Assembly (NCBI RefSeq): GCF_016786215.1
Contig: NZ_JADOBG010000002.1
Span: 361,397-425,396, forward strand
From: Legionella bononiensis
GTDB lineage: Bacteria; Pseudomonadota; Gammaproteobacteria; Legionellales; Legionellaceae
Reading direction: 5' to 3'
Length of the DNA stretch: 64,000 bases
Shown here: in pieces, positions 19,271-28,189 of the stretch
Layout of the letters: every line of letters starts with the position of its first letter
How positions within the stretch are numbered: the first letter of the stretch is position 1
Position numbers and translations under genes: made by a program
The notes under the pieces: model-generated
The model's database searches: none
The model's input: only the letters and a program-made list of their open reading frames with translations
Told to the model about the DNA's origin: nothing

Positions 19271-20278
19271 TCAATCAAGACATACTGGCAATCGGGTTTC
19301 CAATGATTGCTTTGCCGCTTTGGCAATACGCAATGTCTGTAAGCCATCATCTCCAGAAACTGGGCTTGGTTTATTATTTGCCCAGGCATCATAAAATGAA
19401 GCCAGCTCACCAATAAACGCCTGATGGTATCGCTCCAGGAAAAAATACTGGGGATTAGCATGACCTGTATCCGTTTTAGAATAATGATGTACAGAGTGTT
19501 CCAGTTGATTGGCAGCTAATAACATGCCTTTCTCACCAAAAACCTCTATTCTTTGGTCATAACCATAAACAGCCTGTCTGCTGTTATCGATAACGGCCAA
19601 CGTGCCATTGGCAAAGCGTAACTGGATAATTGCAGTATCGACATCATCATATTCTGCAAAATCAGGGTTTATCAGCACAGCTCCTGTTGCATAGACTTCA
19701 GTAACCTCAGATTGAGCTAAAAACCGCGCCATATCAAAATCATGAATGGTCATGTCCATAAACATACCGCCAGATGTAGCAACGTATTCTTTGGGCGGGC
19801 AGGCCGGATCACGCGAAGTAATCTTGACGATATGAGTTGCTCCAATTTCACCTGCATGGACTCTTTTTTGCAAGTTGGCAAAACTGGGATCAAATCGACG
19901 ATTAAAACCAAGTTGCAACAAAGTTTTATTGGATTTGACCAGCTGAAGCACATCAATAATTTCATTCTCATCCAAACCTATAGGCTTTTCGCAAAATATT
20001 GCTTTACCGGACTCACTCGCCGCCTTGATGTGTTCCAAATGCATGGTAGACGGTGATGCAATCAAAACCGCATCCAGATCTGGATGAAACAAAACATCTT
20101 CTACTTTATGGGATAAATTGGGGATAGAGAGTCGTTGAGCCCACTGTTTATCCAAACAGGGGTCAGCAATTACTTTCAAATCAAATTGTGGCAAATGATA
20201 CTTAATATGCTCAGCATGCAGTTTACCTATTCTTCCCGCCCCGATTATCCCAATACGACATAATTTATTATTCATCAT
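19271..20278 (-). CDS. iolG: Inositol 2-dehydrogenase
   Basis: A Gfo/Idh/MocA-family oxidoreductase of 335 residues that oxidises myo-inositol to scyllo-inosose with NAD. The Rossmann motif GIIGAGRIGKLHAEHI is at the N-terminus, EKPIGLDENE contains the conserved EKP, and HDFDMARFL carries the catalytic histidine. ATG 20278 and ATG 20275 are adjacent; the first begins two bases after the transporter stop. Its place between the transporter and iolCB supports the inositol assignment over other Gfo/Idh substrates. Confidence 0.94.
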   Translation of the reverse strand: MMNNKLCRIGIIGAGRIGKLHAEHIKYHLPQFDLKVIADPCLDKQWAQRLSIPNLSHKVEDVLFHPDLDAVLIASPSTMHLEHIKAASESGKAIFCEKPIGLDENEIIDVLQLVKSNKTLLQLGFNRRFDPSFANLQKRVHAGEIGATHIVKITSRDPACPPKEYVATSGGMFMDMTIHDFDMARFLAQSEVTEVYATGAVLINPDFAEYDDVDTAIIQLRFANGTLAVIDNSRQAVYGYDQRIEVFGEKGMLLAANQLEHSVHHYSKTDTGHANPQYFFLERYHQAFIGELASFYDAWANNKPSPVSGDDGLQTLRIAKAAKQSLETRLPVCLD

Positions 20279-20280
20279 TA

Positions 20281-21696
20281 TTAATCCATAAGTAGTTCAA
20301 ATTGTTTGGTTTTTCTTTTATCTGACACCGGTTGTCCAATGTCTCTAACTTTTTTGCCAGCCATCAGTTGTTCTTCGATTTTCTCCAGAGAAATACCGGT
20401 TGTTTCGGGTACAAAATAATAAACGAACGCGAATGCAAGCAGGCAAAACGAACCAAACATGGAAAAAGTAAGAACTTGACCAAACGATTGATACACCGCC
20501 AGAAAAGAAATAGAAATCACAAAATTGGCGCCCCATTGCACTACTGTTGCGATACTCATAGCGATCCCCCGAACCTGAAGAGGATAAATCTCGGAGATTA
20601 ATACCCAAAATAAAGAACCAACACTGATGCAATAACCGATAACATAGGTGGAGAATAAACCGAGTATCCAGAATTTTTGACCCGGTAAGCTGTAATTAAA
20701 AACAATGCTCACCGCAAATAAACTCAGAGCGGCAATAAAGGTGCCGCTTAAAAGTAAAAATCTTCTGCCTAATTTATCAATGCAAAACAAGGTAATTAGA
20801 GTAAACAGAAAATTAATTACTCCCATACAAAAAGTTGCCAGGATTGCATTTTTAACAGGAAAAAAACCTGCGGATTCAAAAATAACCGGGCCATAATACA
20901 TCACTGCATTGATACCGGAGAACTGTTGAAATATACCAAGACCTATGCCTACTAATAAAACAGATACAATTGGAACCTTAAAAAGGAGGCTGAAGTTGGG
21001 TTTACTACTACCTAAATGGATATTGATTTCGTCCAGCTCTTTATGAATGTTGTACTCTGCTGGTCTAATGCGACTGAGCGCCTTCAAAGTTTCATCCCTG
21101 CCCTGTTTTTTCATAATCCATCGTGGCGAGTGGGGTACACAAAACATTCCAAGAAATAAGATCAGGGCGGGAATACTACCCATCCAAAATAAATAACGCC
21201 AACTGGCTGATGAATAATCATGGAGTAGATAGCCGATTAAATAGGCTACTGCCTGACCAAAAGTAATCGTTAATCCATTGATTAAAACCAAAGTCCCTCT
21301 ACGATGAGGTGGAGCAATTTCTGAAATAAATAAAGGAGCAATATAAGAAGCGATACCGATACAAACGCCAATGATAAAGCGACCGATTAATAAAGGATAA
21401 AGGCTATGCGTTAAAGCACAAATCGCGGTTCCTGCAATAAACCCCAAAGCCACCGTTTTTAATAAAGATCGCCTGCTCACACGATCCGCAAAAATCCCAC
21501 TTAACGGAATCCCGAATATACAACCCAATAAACTGATACTCACTACCACTGACCATTGCAGTTCAGAAAGTGCCAGCTGTCCCATCACCTGATCTTTTAC
21601 ATCAGCTATAACACTGGAGTCAAAACCAAATAAAAAGCCACCAAAACCAGCGATAACGGCGACGACCAATACAAAAGAATTCATTCCCTTATTCAT
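20281..21696 (-). CDS. MFS sugar transporter, probable inositol importer
   Basis: 471 residues with twelve predicted helices and sugar-porter signatures: GFLFGFDSSVI in helix 1, DRVSRRSLL after helix 2, PHSPRWIM at the middle loop, DKLGRRFLL in the second half and PETTG near the end. It is first in the iol operon, with iolG beginning two bases later, so myo-inositol is the likely cargo (IolT-like, proton symport). Neighbourhood, not sequence alone, gives the substrate. A perfect 10-bp palindrome lies 24-33 bases upstream of the start. Confidence 0.92.
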   Translation of the reverse strand: MNKGMNSFVLVVAVIAGFGGFLFGFDSSVIADVKDQVMGQLALSELQWSVVVSISLLGCIFGIPLSGIFADRVSRRSLLKTVALGFIAGTAICALTHSLYPLLIGRFIIGVCIGIASYIAPLFISEIAPPHRRGTLVLINGLTITFGQAVAYLIGYLLHDYSSASWRYLFWMGSIPALILFLGMFCVPHSPRWIMKKQGRDETLKALSRIRPAEYNIHKELDEINIHLGSSKPNFSLLFKVPIVSVLLVGIGLGIFQQFSGINAVMYYGPVIFESAGFFPVKNAILATFCMGVINFLFTLITLFCIDKLGRRFLLLSGTFIAALSLFAVSIVFNYSLPGQKFWILGLFSTYVIGYCISVGSLFWVLISEIYPLQVRGIAMSIATVVQWGANFVISISFLAVYQSFGQVLTFSMFGSFCLLAFAFVYYFVPETTGISLEKIEEQLMAGKKVRDIGQPVSDKRKTKQFELLMD

Positions 21697-21712
21697 GTGA
21701 TCTGATATCCCT

Positions 21713-21729
21713 ATTTATAGCGTTAACGC
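21713..21729 (-). promoter_or_regulatory. Possible iol operon -10 and operator palindrome
   Basis: On the minus strand a TATAAAT (21713-21719) follows directly after GCGTTAACGC, a perfect 10-bp palindrome (21720-21729). Both lie just ahead of the first iol gene. A repressor bound there would cover the promoter. No IolR-type regulator gene is in the window and no clear -35 is visible, so this is a suggestion. Confidence 0.3.
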
Positions 21730-21840
21730 AAAGGATGTTATCACTGTCTGGTTCCAATAAAAATATAATGTAATTAAAATTATTGAATACCAGAGGGGGC
21801 GACAATTCATCAAATGATTCCCAACGTCCCGCATGCTATC

Positions 21841-22072
21841 CCCGTCACCGTCCGCGAAGGCGGAGGGTCCAATCTTTATTATTTTGTTTGTGAATTTCAT
21901 AATCACATTATTCGTGTGTTCCCCAACACTTTTGATGAGACTTGATGTTATACCAGAATATAAGGTTCCCTTTTTTATATGTTGCAATGTACTGGTATGA
22001 ATATTTGTTTCTGGTTTTTTAGTATTGGACTTACCATTCATGGACCCTCCGCCTTCGCGGAGGGTGACGGGA
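21841..22072. repeat. About 230-bp unit bounded by inverted repeats
   Basis: The 21841-21871 arm (CCGTCAC, then a GC-rich CGCGAAGGCGGAGGGTCC) is matched in inverted form at about 22042-22072. The right arm itself contains the hairpin CCCTCCGCCTTCGCGGAGGG (22046-22065). The AT-rich interior, 21872-22041, has no convincing gene. It abuts the 20-bp tandem array and sits where the 3' part of the ATP-grasp gene should be, so it may be part of the inserted or expanded DNA. Confidence 0.7.
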
Positions 22073-22208
22073 GATCGCACCGGGTGACGGGAGATCGCAC
22101 CGAGTGACGGGAGATCGCACCGAGTGACGGGAGATCGCACCGAGTGACGGGAGATCGCACCGAGTGACGGGAGATCGCACCGAGTGACGGGAGATCGCAC
22201 CGAGTGAT
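22061..22208. repeat. 20-bp tandem repeat, seven copies plus a partial
   Basis: The unit CGAGTGACGGGAGATCGCAC is repeated head to tail from 22061, with small changes in the first two copies, and ends in a partial unit at 22201-22208. As 20 is not a multiple of three, the reading frame shifts each unit, giving a 20-residue periodic peptide on translation, with no sign of a real protein. The array begins exactly where the ATP-grasp coding sequence stops matching its family. Confidence 0.97.
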
Positions 22209-22657
22209 GCGGGTTTTAAAATGGCTTTAGCCCAACCTGTTTTTTGCAGCAGATGTTTTAACGAAGTTGCATCTCCTTTCTCTAGAAAAATGGTTGGAGG
22301 AATATTGATTCCTCTGCTGTGCAATAGACCCAGATAATGTTTGTCCATATTCCAACCGATGATTGAATAGGGATTTATGAATTTAATATTCCTGGACTGC
22401 TTATTCAACCACTGATGAAATTCCGTGAATCGATGAAAATAATCCCATGTAGCCCTGAACAGTGCAAACTGAGTATTACTCCAATCAAAATCAGAATCAT
22501 CCCAAAAAGTTCGCGTAACCCGAAGGCCTCTTTGCTCGAGCGCTTCGGTTAATAGCCTGTCTTCAATGAGCACATTATTAATATAAGGTGTTATTTCAAC
22601 AGGATCGACGTACGCTCTTTGAGTCAGCAAGACAATATCATAAGCACTGGCAGTCAT
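22209..22657 (-). pseudogene. ATP-grasp family protein, 3' half lost at a tandem repeat
   Basis: About 150 residues from an ATG at 22657 (MTASAYDIVLLTQRAYVDP) resemble the N-terminal and first ATP-grasp parts of RimK/glutathione-synthetase-like ligases, with FDWSNTQFALFRATWDYF, NPYSIIGWNMDKHYL and GWAKAILKPA. Family members normally continue after the KPA lysine strand with the second ATP-binding lobe and the metal-binding residues. Here the frame runs straight into the 20-bp repeats and then low-complexity sequence. Without the catalytic lobe it cannot be an active ligase. It is divergent from the DDAH-like gene, a possible former partner. Confidence 0.75.
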
Positions 22658-22835
22658 TTGACGAAATCCATTCAGCAAAAAAATTAGCATAACCATCTTT
22701 TAGACCTAAATCCATACTCAACAAAGAATTCTCAATTTCTCGCTCTTTAACTGGCAATTAAACTAATTATTAAGCACACTGTTTAACCGATTAAAAAATA
22801 TGATAAGATATTTTTTTTACTTCCGGGAGTTAATC

Positions 22836-23603
22836 ATGTTTCATAATGCTATTGTCAGAACCCCATCGGCGTCATTGATTCATGGTTTAACAACCTCCGC
22901 GACACTAGGAGTCCCTGATTATGAGTTAGCGCTCATTCAACACCAAAACTACATTAATGCTTTAGCTCAATGTGGACTTGAAGTCACCGTGCTACCTCCG
23001 ATTGATCACCTCCCGGATAGTTGTTTTGTTGAAGATGTTGCTTTGTTAACGCATCAAACAGCGTTTCTTACACGACCAGGAGCTGTGTCGAGGCAAGGAG
23101 AAGTGAAAGAAATAGAACAAACCATCAATGCCTTTTACAAAAGTGCCAGTGTTCGAATTGAAGCTCCAGGAACACTTGAAGCTGGTGATATCCTCAATGT
23201 GAATAATCATTTCTATATAGGATTGTCAGCCAGAACGAATAAAGATGGCGCCAGTCAAATGATTCATGAGCTGACCCAACGAGGGTATTCGGCTTCCACC
23301 ATACAATTAACTGAATTTCTTCATCTAAAAACCGGTGTAAGTTACCTGGATCAGGGGTATTTGCTGGTCAGTGGTGAATTAGTGAATCATCCTGCCTTCA
23401 ATCATTTAAAACAGATCATCATCGATCCAGATGAGTCTTATGCCGCCAATTGCATCATGATTAACGGGACGGTTCTGTTGGCACAAGGTTATCCAAAAAC
23501 AAAAGAACAAATCCATGCGCTTGGATTTCCCTGTATTGAACTCGACGTCAGTGAATTCAAAAAAATTGATGGTGGTTTAAGCTGTTTGTCTTTGAGATTT
23601 TAA
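22836..23603 (+). CDS. Dimethylarginine dimethylaminohydrolase-like (DDAH) amidinotransferase-fold enzyme
   Basis: The frame opens at 22800, but ATG 22836 has GGGAG seven bases upstream and begins MFHNAIVRTPS, typical for the family (255 residues). Guanidine-group hydrolases of this fold use a Cys-His pair: here the Cys is in GGLSCLSLRF at the extreme C-terminus and the His in EFLHLKTGVSYL. Substrate-binding acids appear in CFVEDVALL and TLEAGDIL. The expected reaction turns methylated arginine into citrulline plus dimethylamine, though arginine or a related guanidine compound is possible. The next gene starts within its stop codon (TAATG), so an amino-acid permease is co-translated with it. 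Confidence 0.88.
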   Translation: MFHNAIVRTPSASLIHGLTTSATLGVPDYELALIQHQNYINALAQCGLEVTVLPPIDHLPDSCFVEDVALLTHQTAFLTRPGAVSRQGEVKEIEQTINAFYKSASVRIEAPGTLEAGDILNVNNHFYIGLSARTNKDGASQMIHELTQRGYSASTIQLTEFLHLKTGVSYLDQGYLLVSGELVNHPAFNHLKQIIIDPDESYAANCIMINGTVLLAQGYPKTKEQIHALGFPCIELDVSEFKKIDGGLSCLSLRF

Positions 23604-24931
23604 TGAAGAAAAGATTATCGGTACTTAGCCTGACGCTTATCACCGTATGTTCTGTTGATAGCATACGAAATTTGCCAGCTGCCGCTCTGGCTGGCAGTCA
23701 ATTAGTCAATTACTTTACTCTGGCTTTAATTTTTTTCTTAATTCCCTGCGCGATTGTATCGATGTGGTTTTCAAATCAATCACAACAAGGTGTTTATGGT
23801 TGGGTTAAAAAGGGTCTGGGAAAACGTTCGGCTTTTTTAGCCATATGGTTTCAATGCATTCAAAACGTATTGATATATCCTACTTTATTGAGCTTTATTG
23901 CAGGTACCCTGCTCTACAGCATCTCCCCCGAGTTGGTTGATAATAAAACCGTACTTTTTATCATTATTATTTCGCTTATATGGGTATTAACATGGATTAA
24001 TTTAAAGGGGATTCAACTCTCCAGTCGCTTTAATTCGTTTTGTTCCATCACGGGATTATTGGTTCCTTTCAGTATCATCATCATTATGGGATTGTATTGG
24101 TGGTTAACACAAACACATCCTCAACAAACCATTCTTCCTCAGAATACCTCATACTCATGGACCTCTTTAACGGCTATAATTCTTTCATTTTGCGGCATAG
24201 AATTAGCGGCCGTTCATGCCGAAGACAGTAAACCAGGTGCATTTCCCAAAGCAGTAATTATTTCAGTTTTTGTGGTATTCCTTTCCATGCTGTTCGGCTC
24301 CATAATACTGGCTATGATCATTCCACCACAACAATTGAGTTTCATCAGCAGTATTCCCCAATTAATTCAATTATTTTTTACTAAAATGCATTGTGGCAAA
24401 CTGGCGGTTATTATCAATGGACTTATTGCGATAGGCTGCATAGGCGCGGCTAACAACTGGCTGATCGCTCCAATCAAAGGCTTAGGATTTGCTGCAGGAG
24501 AAGGCTTCCTGGACAGTAGGCTTACAGAGGTTAATAAAAATAAAGCACCGGCGAGATTGTTGATCATCCAGGCTCTTTGCGTCTCGATTATCAGTACTTT
24601 ATTTTTAATAGTACCTTCACTGAACGCCTCATACTGGATCATGCTCAATGCGGCGACTCAGGTTAATTTACTCATGTATTTGTTACTTTTTATCAGCGCA
24701 ATTAAATTGGTCATTACAAAAGAACTCTCCTCACAAATTAAAATAATTGGTTCTGCTGGTTTTGGATTGTTCGGAGTGATAATAGCCCTTATTGTAAGCC
24801 TCACACCACCTCCGTCCTTACAGTTTCAATCTCAATTCATCTATGCGCTCTCTGGCGGGTTATTTTTAATTCTCATCGTTTTAATCCCTGTCTGGACTCA
24901 AAGAAAAAAATTCAGCTGGTTGGAAGCATGA
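23603..24931 (+). CDS. APC-family amino-acid permease
   Basis: 442 residues with about twelve hydrophobic helices. The N-terminus (VCSVDSIRNLPAAALAGSQLVNYF) and the segment SFCGIELAAVHAEDSKPGAFPKA resemble glutamate/GABA- and arginine-type APC antiporters of Gram-negative bacteria. The start overlaps the DDAH stop by one base. The context suggests uptake of a guanidine amino acid or exchange with its product, for example citrulline. The substrate cannot be read from the sequence. Confidence 0.87.
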   Translation: MKKRLSVLSLTLITVCSVDSIRNLPAAALAGSQLVNYFTLALIFFLIPCAIVSMWFSNQSQQGVYGWVKKGLGKRSAFLAIWFQCIQNVLIYPTLLSFIAGTLLYSISPELVDNKTVLFIIIISLIWVLTWINLKGIQLSSRFNSFCSITGLLVPFSIIIIMGLYWWLTQTHPQQTILPQNTSYSWTSLTAIILSFCGIELAAVHAEDSKPGAFPKAVIISVFVVFLSMLFGSIILAMIIPPQQLSFISSIPQLIQLFFTKMHCGKLAVIINGLIAIGCIGAANNWLIAPIKGLGFAAGEGFLDSRLTEVNKNKAPARLLIIQALCVSIISTLFLIVPSLNASYWIMLNAATQVNLLMYLLLFISAIKLVITKELSSQIKIIGSAGFGLFGVIIALIVSLTPPPSLQFQSQFIYALSGGLFLILIVLIPVWTQRKKFSWLEA

Positions 24932-25035
24932 ACAACGCACAATGAGTGCAATATCAACAAGATAGGATCTCTAATTCCAAATGTGTCATCTATAATATAA
25001 TTAATACATTAGATACTGCATCTTACGGAGCTACG

Positions 25036-26073
25036 ATGAAAATATCACGGACTATGATGGACAAAGCAGTAGATGCCCATATTATCAGCAAGGAACAAGC
25101 GGAACAATTAATTGAATTCGTAAAAAATCTTCCCGAACAAAGCCCCGGATTTAACCTGACTAATGTGCTGTATTATTTTGGCGGTCTCATAGCGATTGGA
25201 GCCATGACCTTGTTCATGAACTTGGGCTGGGAAATGTATGGAGGATGGGGAATTTTATTTTTATCTGTATCTTATGCCATTCTGGGCATAGCATTAACCC
25301 ATTCATTGGATGAAAAAAAATATTATATACCCGCCGGTATATGCGCAACCTTTGTCATCTGTCTTACTCCGCTGGCTATATACGGTTTACAACAAGGCAT
25401 GGGGTGGTGGCCTGATAATAGCGTTTATCATGATTATAATGTTTATATTAAATGGAACTGGATTTTTATGGAACTGGGTACTTTGGCTGTCGGCGTTATT
25501 CTGGCATGGATATACCGCTACCCTTTTATGATCATGCCCATAGCAGTGACGCTTTGGTATATGACTATGGATTTGACCAGTATGATTGGTGGGGATCATT
25601 ATACTTATGAGCTCAGTGCCATGGTCTCTATGTATTTTGGCATTATTACCGTATTAATCGCTTTTTGGGTAGATGTCCGATCCAGTCAAACAGCAGACTA
25701 TGCATTCTGGCTTTATATTTTTGGAGTGATGACTTTCTGGGGTGGACTTACCTGCCAACACTCAGATAGTGAATTGTCAAAATTTTTATATATGTGCATC
25801 AATGTGCTCATGATTCTGATTGGCGTCATACTCAGCAGAAAAGTATTCGTTATTTTTGGAGCTTTAGGATTCTGTTTTTATTTAGGATATCTTGCCTTTC
25901 AAGTATTTAATTTGAGTTATTTATTCCCAGTCGCCTTAACCGCAATAGGATTTGGAATTATTTATTTAGGCATTTTGTGGCAAAAAAATGAAAAGATACT
26001 AACTCATAAAATAAGAACCATACTTCCAAAACCAATTCAGGAGCTACTCGAGGCAAGAGATGAAAATGAATAA
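25036..26073 (+). CDS. DUF2157-like multi-pass membrane protein
   Basis: I chose ATG 25036 (CGGAG five bases upstream) over the longer frame from 24946. The 345-residue product has a soluble N-terminal helical segment (MDKAVDAHIISKEQAEQLIEFV), as in DUF2157 proteins, then about nine hydrophobic segments up to residue 320 and a short charged cytoplasmic tail. Function of this family is not known. The last 14 bases overlap the next gene, an Mpo1-like membrane protein, so the two are co-expressed and may work together in the inner membrane. Confidence 0.7.
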   Translation: MKISRTMMDKAVDAHIISKEQAEQLIEFVKNLPEQSPGFNLTNVLYYFGGLIAIGAMTLFMNLGWEMYGGWGILFLSVSYAILGIALTHSLDEKKYYIPAGICATFVICLTPLAIYGLQQGMGWWPDNSVYHDYNVYIKWNWIFMELGTLAVGVILAWIYRYPFMIMPIAVTLWYMTMDLTSMIGGDHYTYELSAMVSMYFGIITVLIAFWVDVRSSQTADYAFWLYIFGVMTFWGGLTCQHSDSELSKFLYMCINVLMILIGVILSRKVFVIFGALGFCFYLGYLAFQVFNLSYLFPVALTAIGFGIIYLGILWQKNEKILTHKIRTILPKPIQELLEARDENE

Positions 26074-26389
26074 AACATCGCCTGAGCAGACTAAATTTAA
26101 GAATTTTGCAGAATTCTATCCTTTCTATCTAAGCCAACACCAGAATCCGGTGTGTAAAGCCCTTCATTACACCGGCACTTCTTTATTTATTCTGTGTCTT
26201 ATCATGTTCTTAATCACTTCAAATGTTATATGGCTTATTGCAGGTCCAATATCAGGTTATGGATTGGCCTGGATAGGCCATTTTGTATTTGAACACAACA
26301 AACCAGCCACCTTTCAACACCCAATCTATAGTCTCATGGCTGATTTCGTTCTATTTAAAGAGTTCCTCTTCTCAAAAAATAAATACTGA
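26060..26389 (+). CDS. Mpo1/DUF962-like membrane protein
   Basis: 109 residues beginning with a soluble stretch FAEFYPFYLSQHQNPVCKALHYTGTSL, then two hydrophobic segments and GHFVFEHNKPATFQHPIYSLMADF. The spaced histidines (HQNP, LHY, GHFVFEHNKPATFQHP) match the Mpo1/YGL010w family. The yeast member is an iron-dependent dioxygenase for alpha-oxidation of 2-hydroxy fatty acids derived from sphingolipid bases. Bacterial functions are little known. ATG 26060 and 26066 are both possible; either overlaps the previous gene. Confidence 0.85.
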   Translation: MKMNKTSPEQTKFKNFAEFYPFYLSQHQNPVCKALHYTGTSLFILCLIMFLITSNVIWLIAGPISGYGLAWIGHFVFEHNKPATFQHPIYSLMADFVLFKEFLFSKNKY

Positions 26390-26486
26390 TAAAATACTTA
26401 CCAGCTATTTACATTCACATCCTTCCAAGTAGATGATAGATCTGTTCTATATTATTTCAATTCAAAAGGATTTGTGAGGAGTAATT

Positions 26487-27986
26487 ATGTTAACGATTTC
26501 AATTGCCAAGTGTCTCAATGCGACTAAAAATGGTTCGTTCAAAACATCTGATCTAAAACTGGCCTCTCCCTTAACTTATGATGATATGGTTTTTTTATCT
26601 GAGTATTTAAGAATTACACCGCTTACTGAACTTGATCTGTCTCTGGATGTAACGGGAGAAAACGTAAGTGGATTAAGTGAGTTAAGCAAGGTAGTCCGTC
26701 AAAATACTCAGTTGACCAAACTTAAATTCACTGTAGAAGGCACAGAATTTCATCTCAGATCTCGTGATAATCTTATTCTTAGTATTTTAAATTATTTTAG
26801 TAACAGCCAAGTAAGAACGATGAACGGCATAGTCTATGATGCACTGGTGAATATGGTTAAGGACAAACCACAGCTTGAAACACTATTTGTTAATTTAGAA
26901 TTAATTGAGACTTCGGCAAGTACTAGCCAATGTTATAACTTCGCTAAAAATCTGCAAAAGTCGCCGTTAAAATTTTTGGATTTAAACTTTGCAGTGGATA
27001 AAAATGCAGAGCTGCCCATTCTGAATAAAAAAGTTCCAAATACTACTTTGGTTGATTTAAAGCTACGGAGTATGTCGTATGGCAAAGATATTGTGCAGTG
27101 CCTTCAAAGTACCCAGGCGCTACGAGTCTTGGTACTGGATGACATGTTATTTGAAGCAAGCGATATTCCCTTATTGGAACATGTATTCAAATCAAATGCA
27201 AACTTGACCCTACTGGCTTTGTCAAATACCAATATTGGCCAAATTGCCAGTCCTCAGCTCGTTAACTCACTCAAATACTGCACTAATCTGGCTTATCTTG
27301 ATTTATCAAAAAATAATCTGAGTCGTTTGAATATCGATGATTTATGCGTCTATCTGACCAAAGCTCCCGAAAATCTTGTTGAACTTGATCTGACCCATAA
27401 TACGTATATGGCCAGTGATGCTAAAAAACTGGCTGAAGCGTTGGCCAATAATAAAAAGATCCAAAAATTGATTATTGATTACAATTATATTGAAAACGAA
27501 GGATTGCAATCAATTATCGAACTACTCAAAACCAACAGGCAAATTACTTCCATCAGCATGTCGCATAATTGCAGATACGGTCTTTCAAATGAAACAATCA
27601 GCGCTCTTTGTTCATTTTTAGAAGATCCTGAGTGTCAATTGGAGGAGCTCGGATTTGTTCAGAAAACCAACATTGAACAATTCAAAATGCTGGGCGACGC
27701 GATAATGGCCAATTCAAGCTTGGTTTCTGTTAATATTAATTTCCATTTGGACACCATATTTGGAATCATTTATAAAATTCAAATTCAGGAACATATTGAT
27801 GGACTGCAACCTCTGATTGCTAAATTCTATGAACAGATTAACGCAAGCCCCAAGGAACCATTGCCTGATAATAAACCATCTAGTCAAACAACTATCAACC
27901 TGGAAGATGGCTTTTTTCCCAATCAAAGCATAGATAAAAAGGATGAGAATGCAGATAGCGAGCAGTCTTCGCTACAATTAAACTAA
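26487..27986 (+). CDS. Leucine-rich-repeat protein, LegL3-like effector candidate
   Basis: 499 residues with GAGGAG five bases before the ATG. From about residue 30 to 420 it is built of LRR units of the ribonuclease-inhibitor style, for example LTELDLSLDV, LTLLALSNTNIG, LAYLDLSKNNLS, LVELDLTHNTYM and IQKLIIDYNYIENEGL. There is no signal peptide or membrane span. The tail is polar and acidic (KKDENADSEQSS), consistent with a Dot/Icm signal. L. pneumophila has the LRR effector LegL3 in the comparable interval downstream of the inositol genes, so this may be its ortholog. That link is from memory and gene order, and the host target is unknown. Confidence 0.8.
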   Translation: MLTISIAKCLNATKNGSFKTSDLKLASPLTYDDMVFLSEYLRITPLTELDLSLDVTGENVSGLSELSKVVRQNTQLTKLKFTVEGTEFHLRSRDNLILSILNYFSNSQVRTMNGIVYDALVNMVKDKPQLETLFVNLELIETSASTSQCYNFAKNLQKSPLKFLDLNFAVDKNAELPILNKKVPNTTLVDLKLRSMSYGKDIVQCLQSTQALRVLVLDDMLFEASDIPLLEHVFKSNANLTLLALSNTNIGQIASPQLVNSLKYCTNLAYLDLSKNNLSRLNIDDLCVYLTKAPENLVELDLTHNTYMASDAKKLAEALANNKKIQKLIIDYNYIENEGLQSIIELLKTNRQITSISMSHNCRYGLSNETISALCSFLEDPECQLEELGFVQKTNIEQFKMLGDAIMANSSLVSVNINFHLDTIFGIIYKIQIQEHIDGLQPLIAKFYEQINASPKEPLPDNKPSSQTTINLEDGFFPNQSIDKKDENADSEQSSLQLN

Positions 27987-27996
27987 ACAAGTGATT

Positions 27997-28017
27997 TTGT
28001 GATAATTTTAATCACAA
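27997..28017 (+). terminator. Weak hairpin after the LRR gene
   Basis: TTGTGAT (27997-28003) pairs with ATCACAA (28011-28017) across a 7-base AT loop, eleven bases after the stop codon. The following bases are only moderately T-rich, so termination may be inefficient. Confidence 0.4.
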
Positions 28018-28189
28018 GATTCATTCTCTGCATGCGGCATAACAAGCAGGAGAAAATGTTACTAATTAAAAATGCTCATTAATTAATCTTAATTTGCGAT
28101 TTGTATAAGCCTATCATCTTCACGAAACGCTTCACGGCTCCTTGCTATTAGTCTTAAGTTGTTCTTAGCAAAATGTACAATATGACATC

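Noticed and set aside
21715..22200. 161-residue open frame with RSPVTRCDLPSLGAISRH repeats
   Set aside because: It is translation of the 20-bp tandem repeat plus intergenic DNA, with no ribosome site or family.
22061..22208. CRISPR-like regular array
   Set aside because: The 20-bp units are directly adjacent with no spacers and no cas genes are near.
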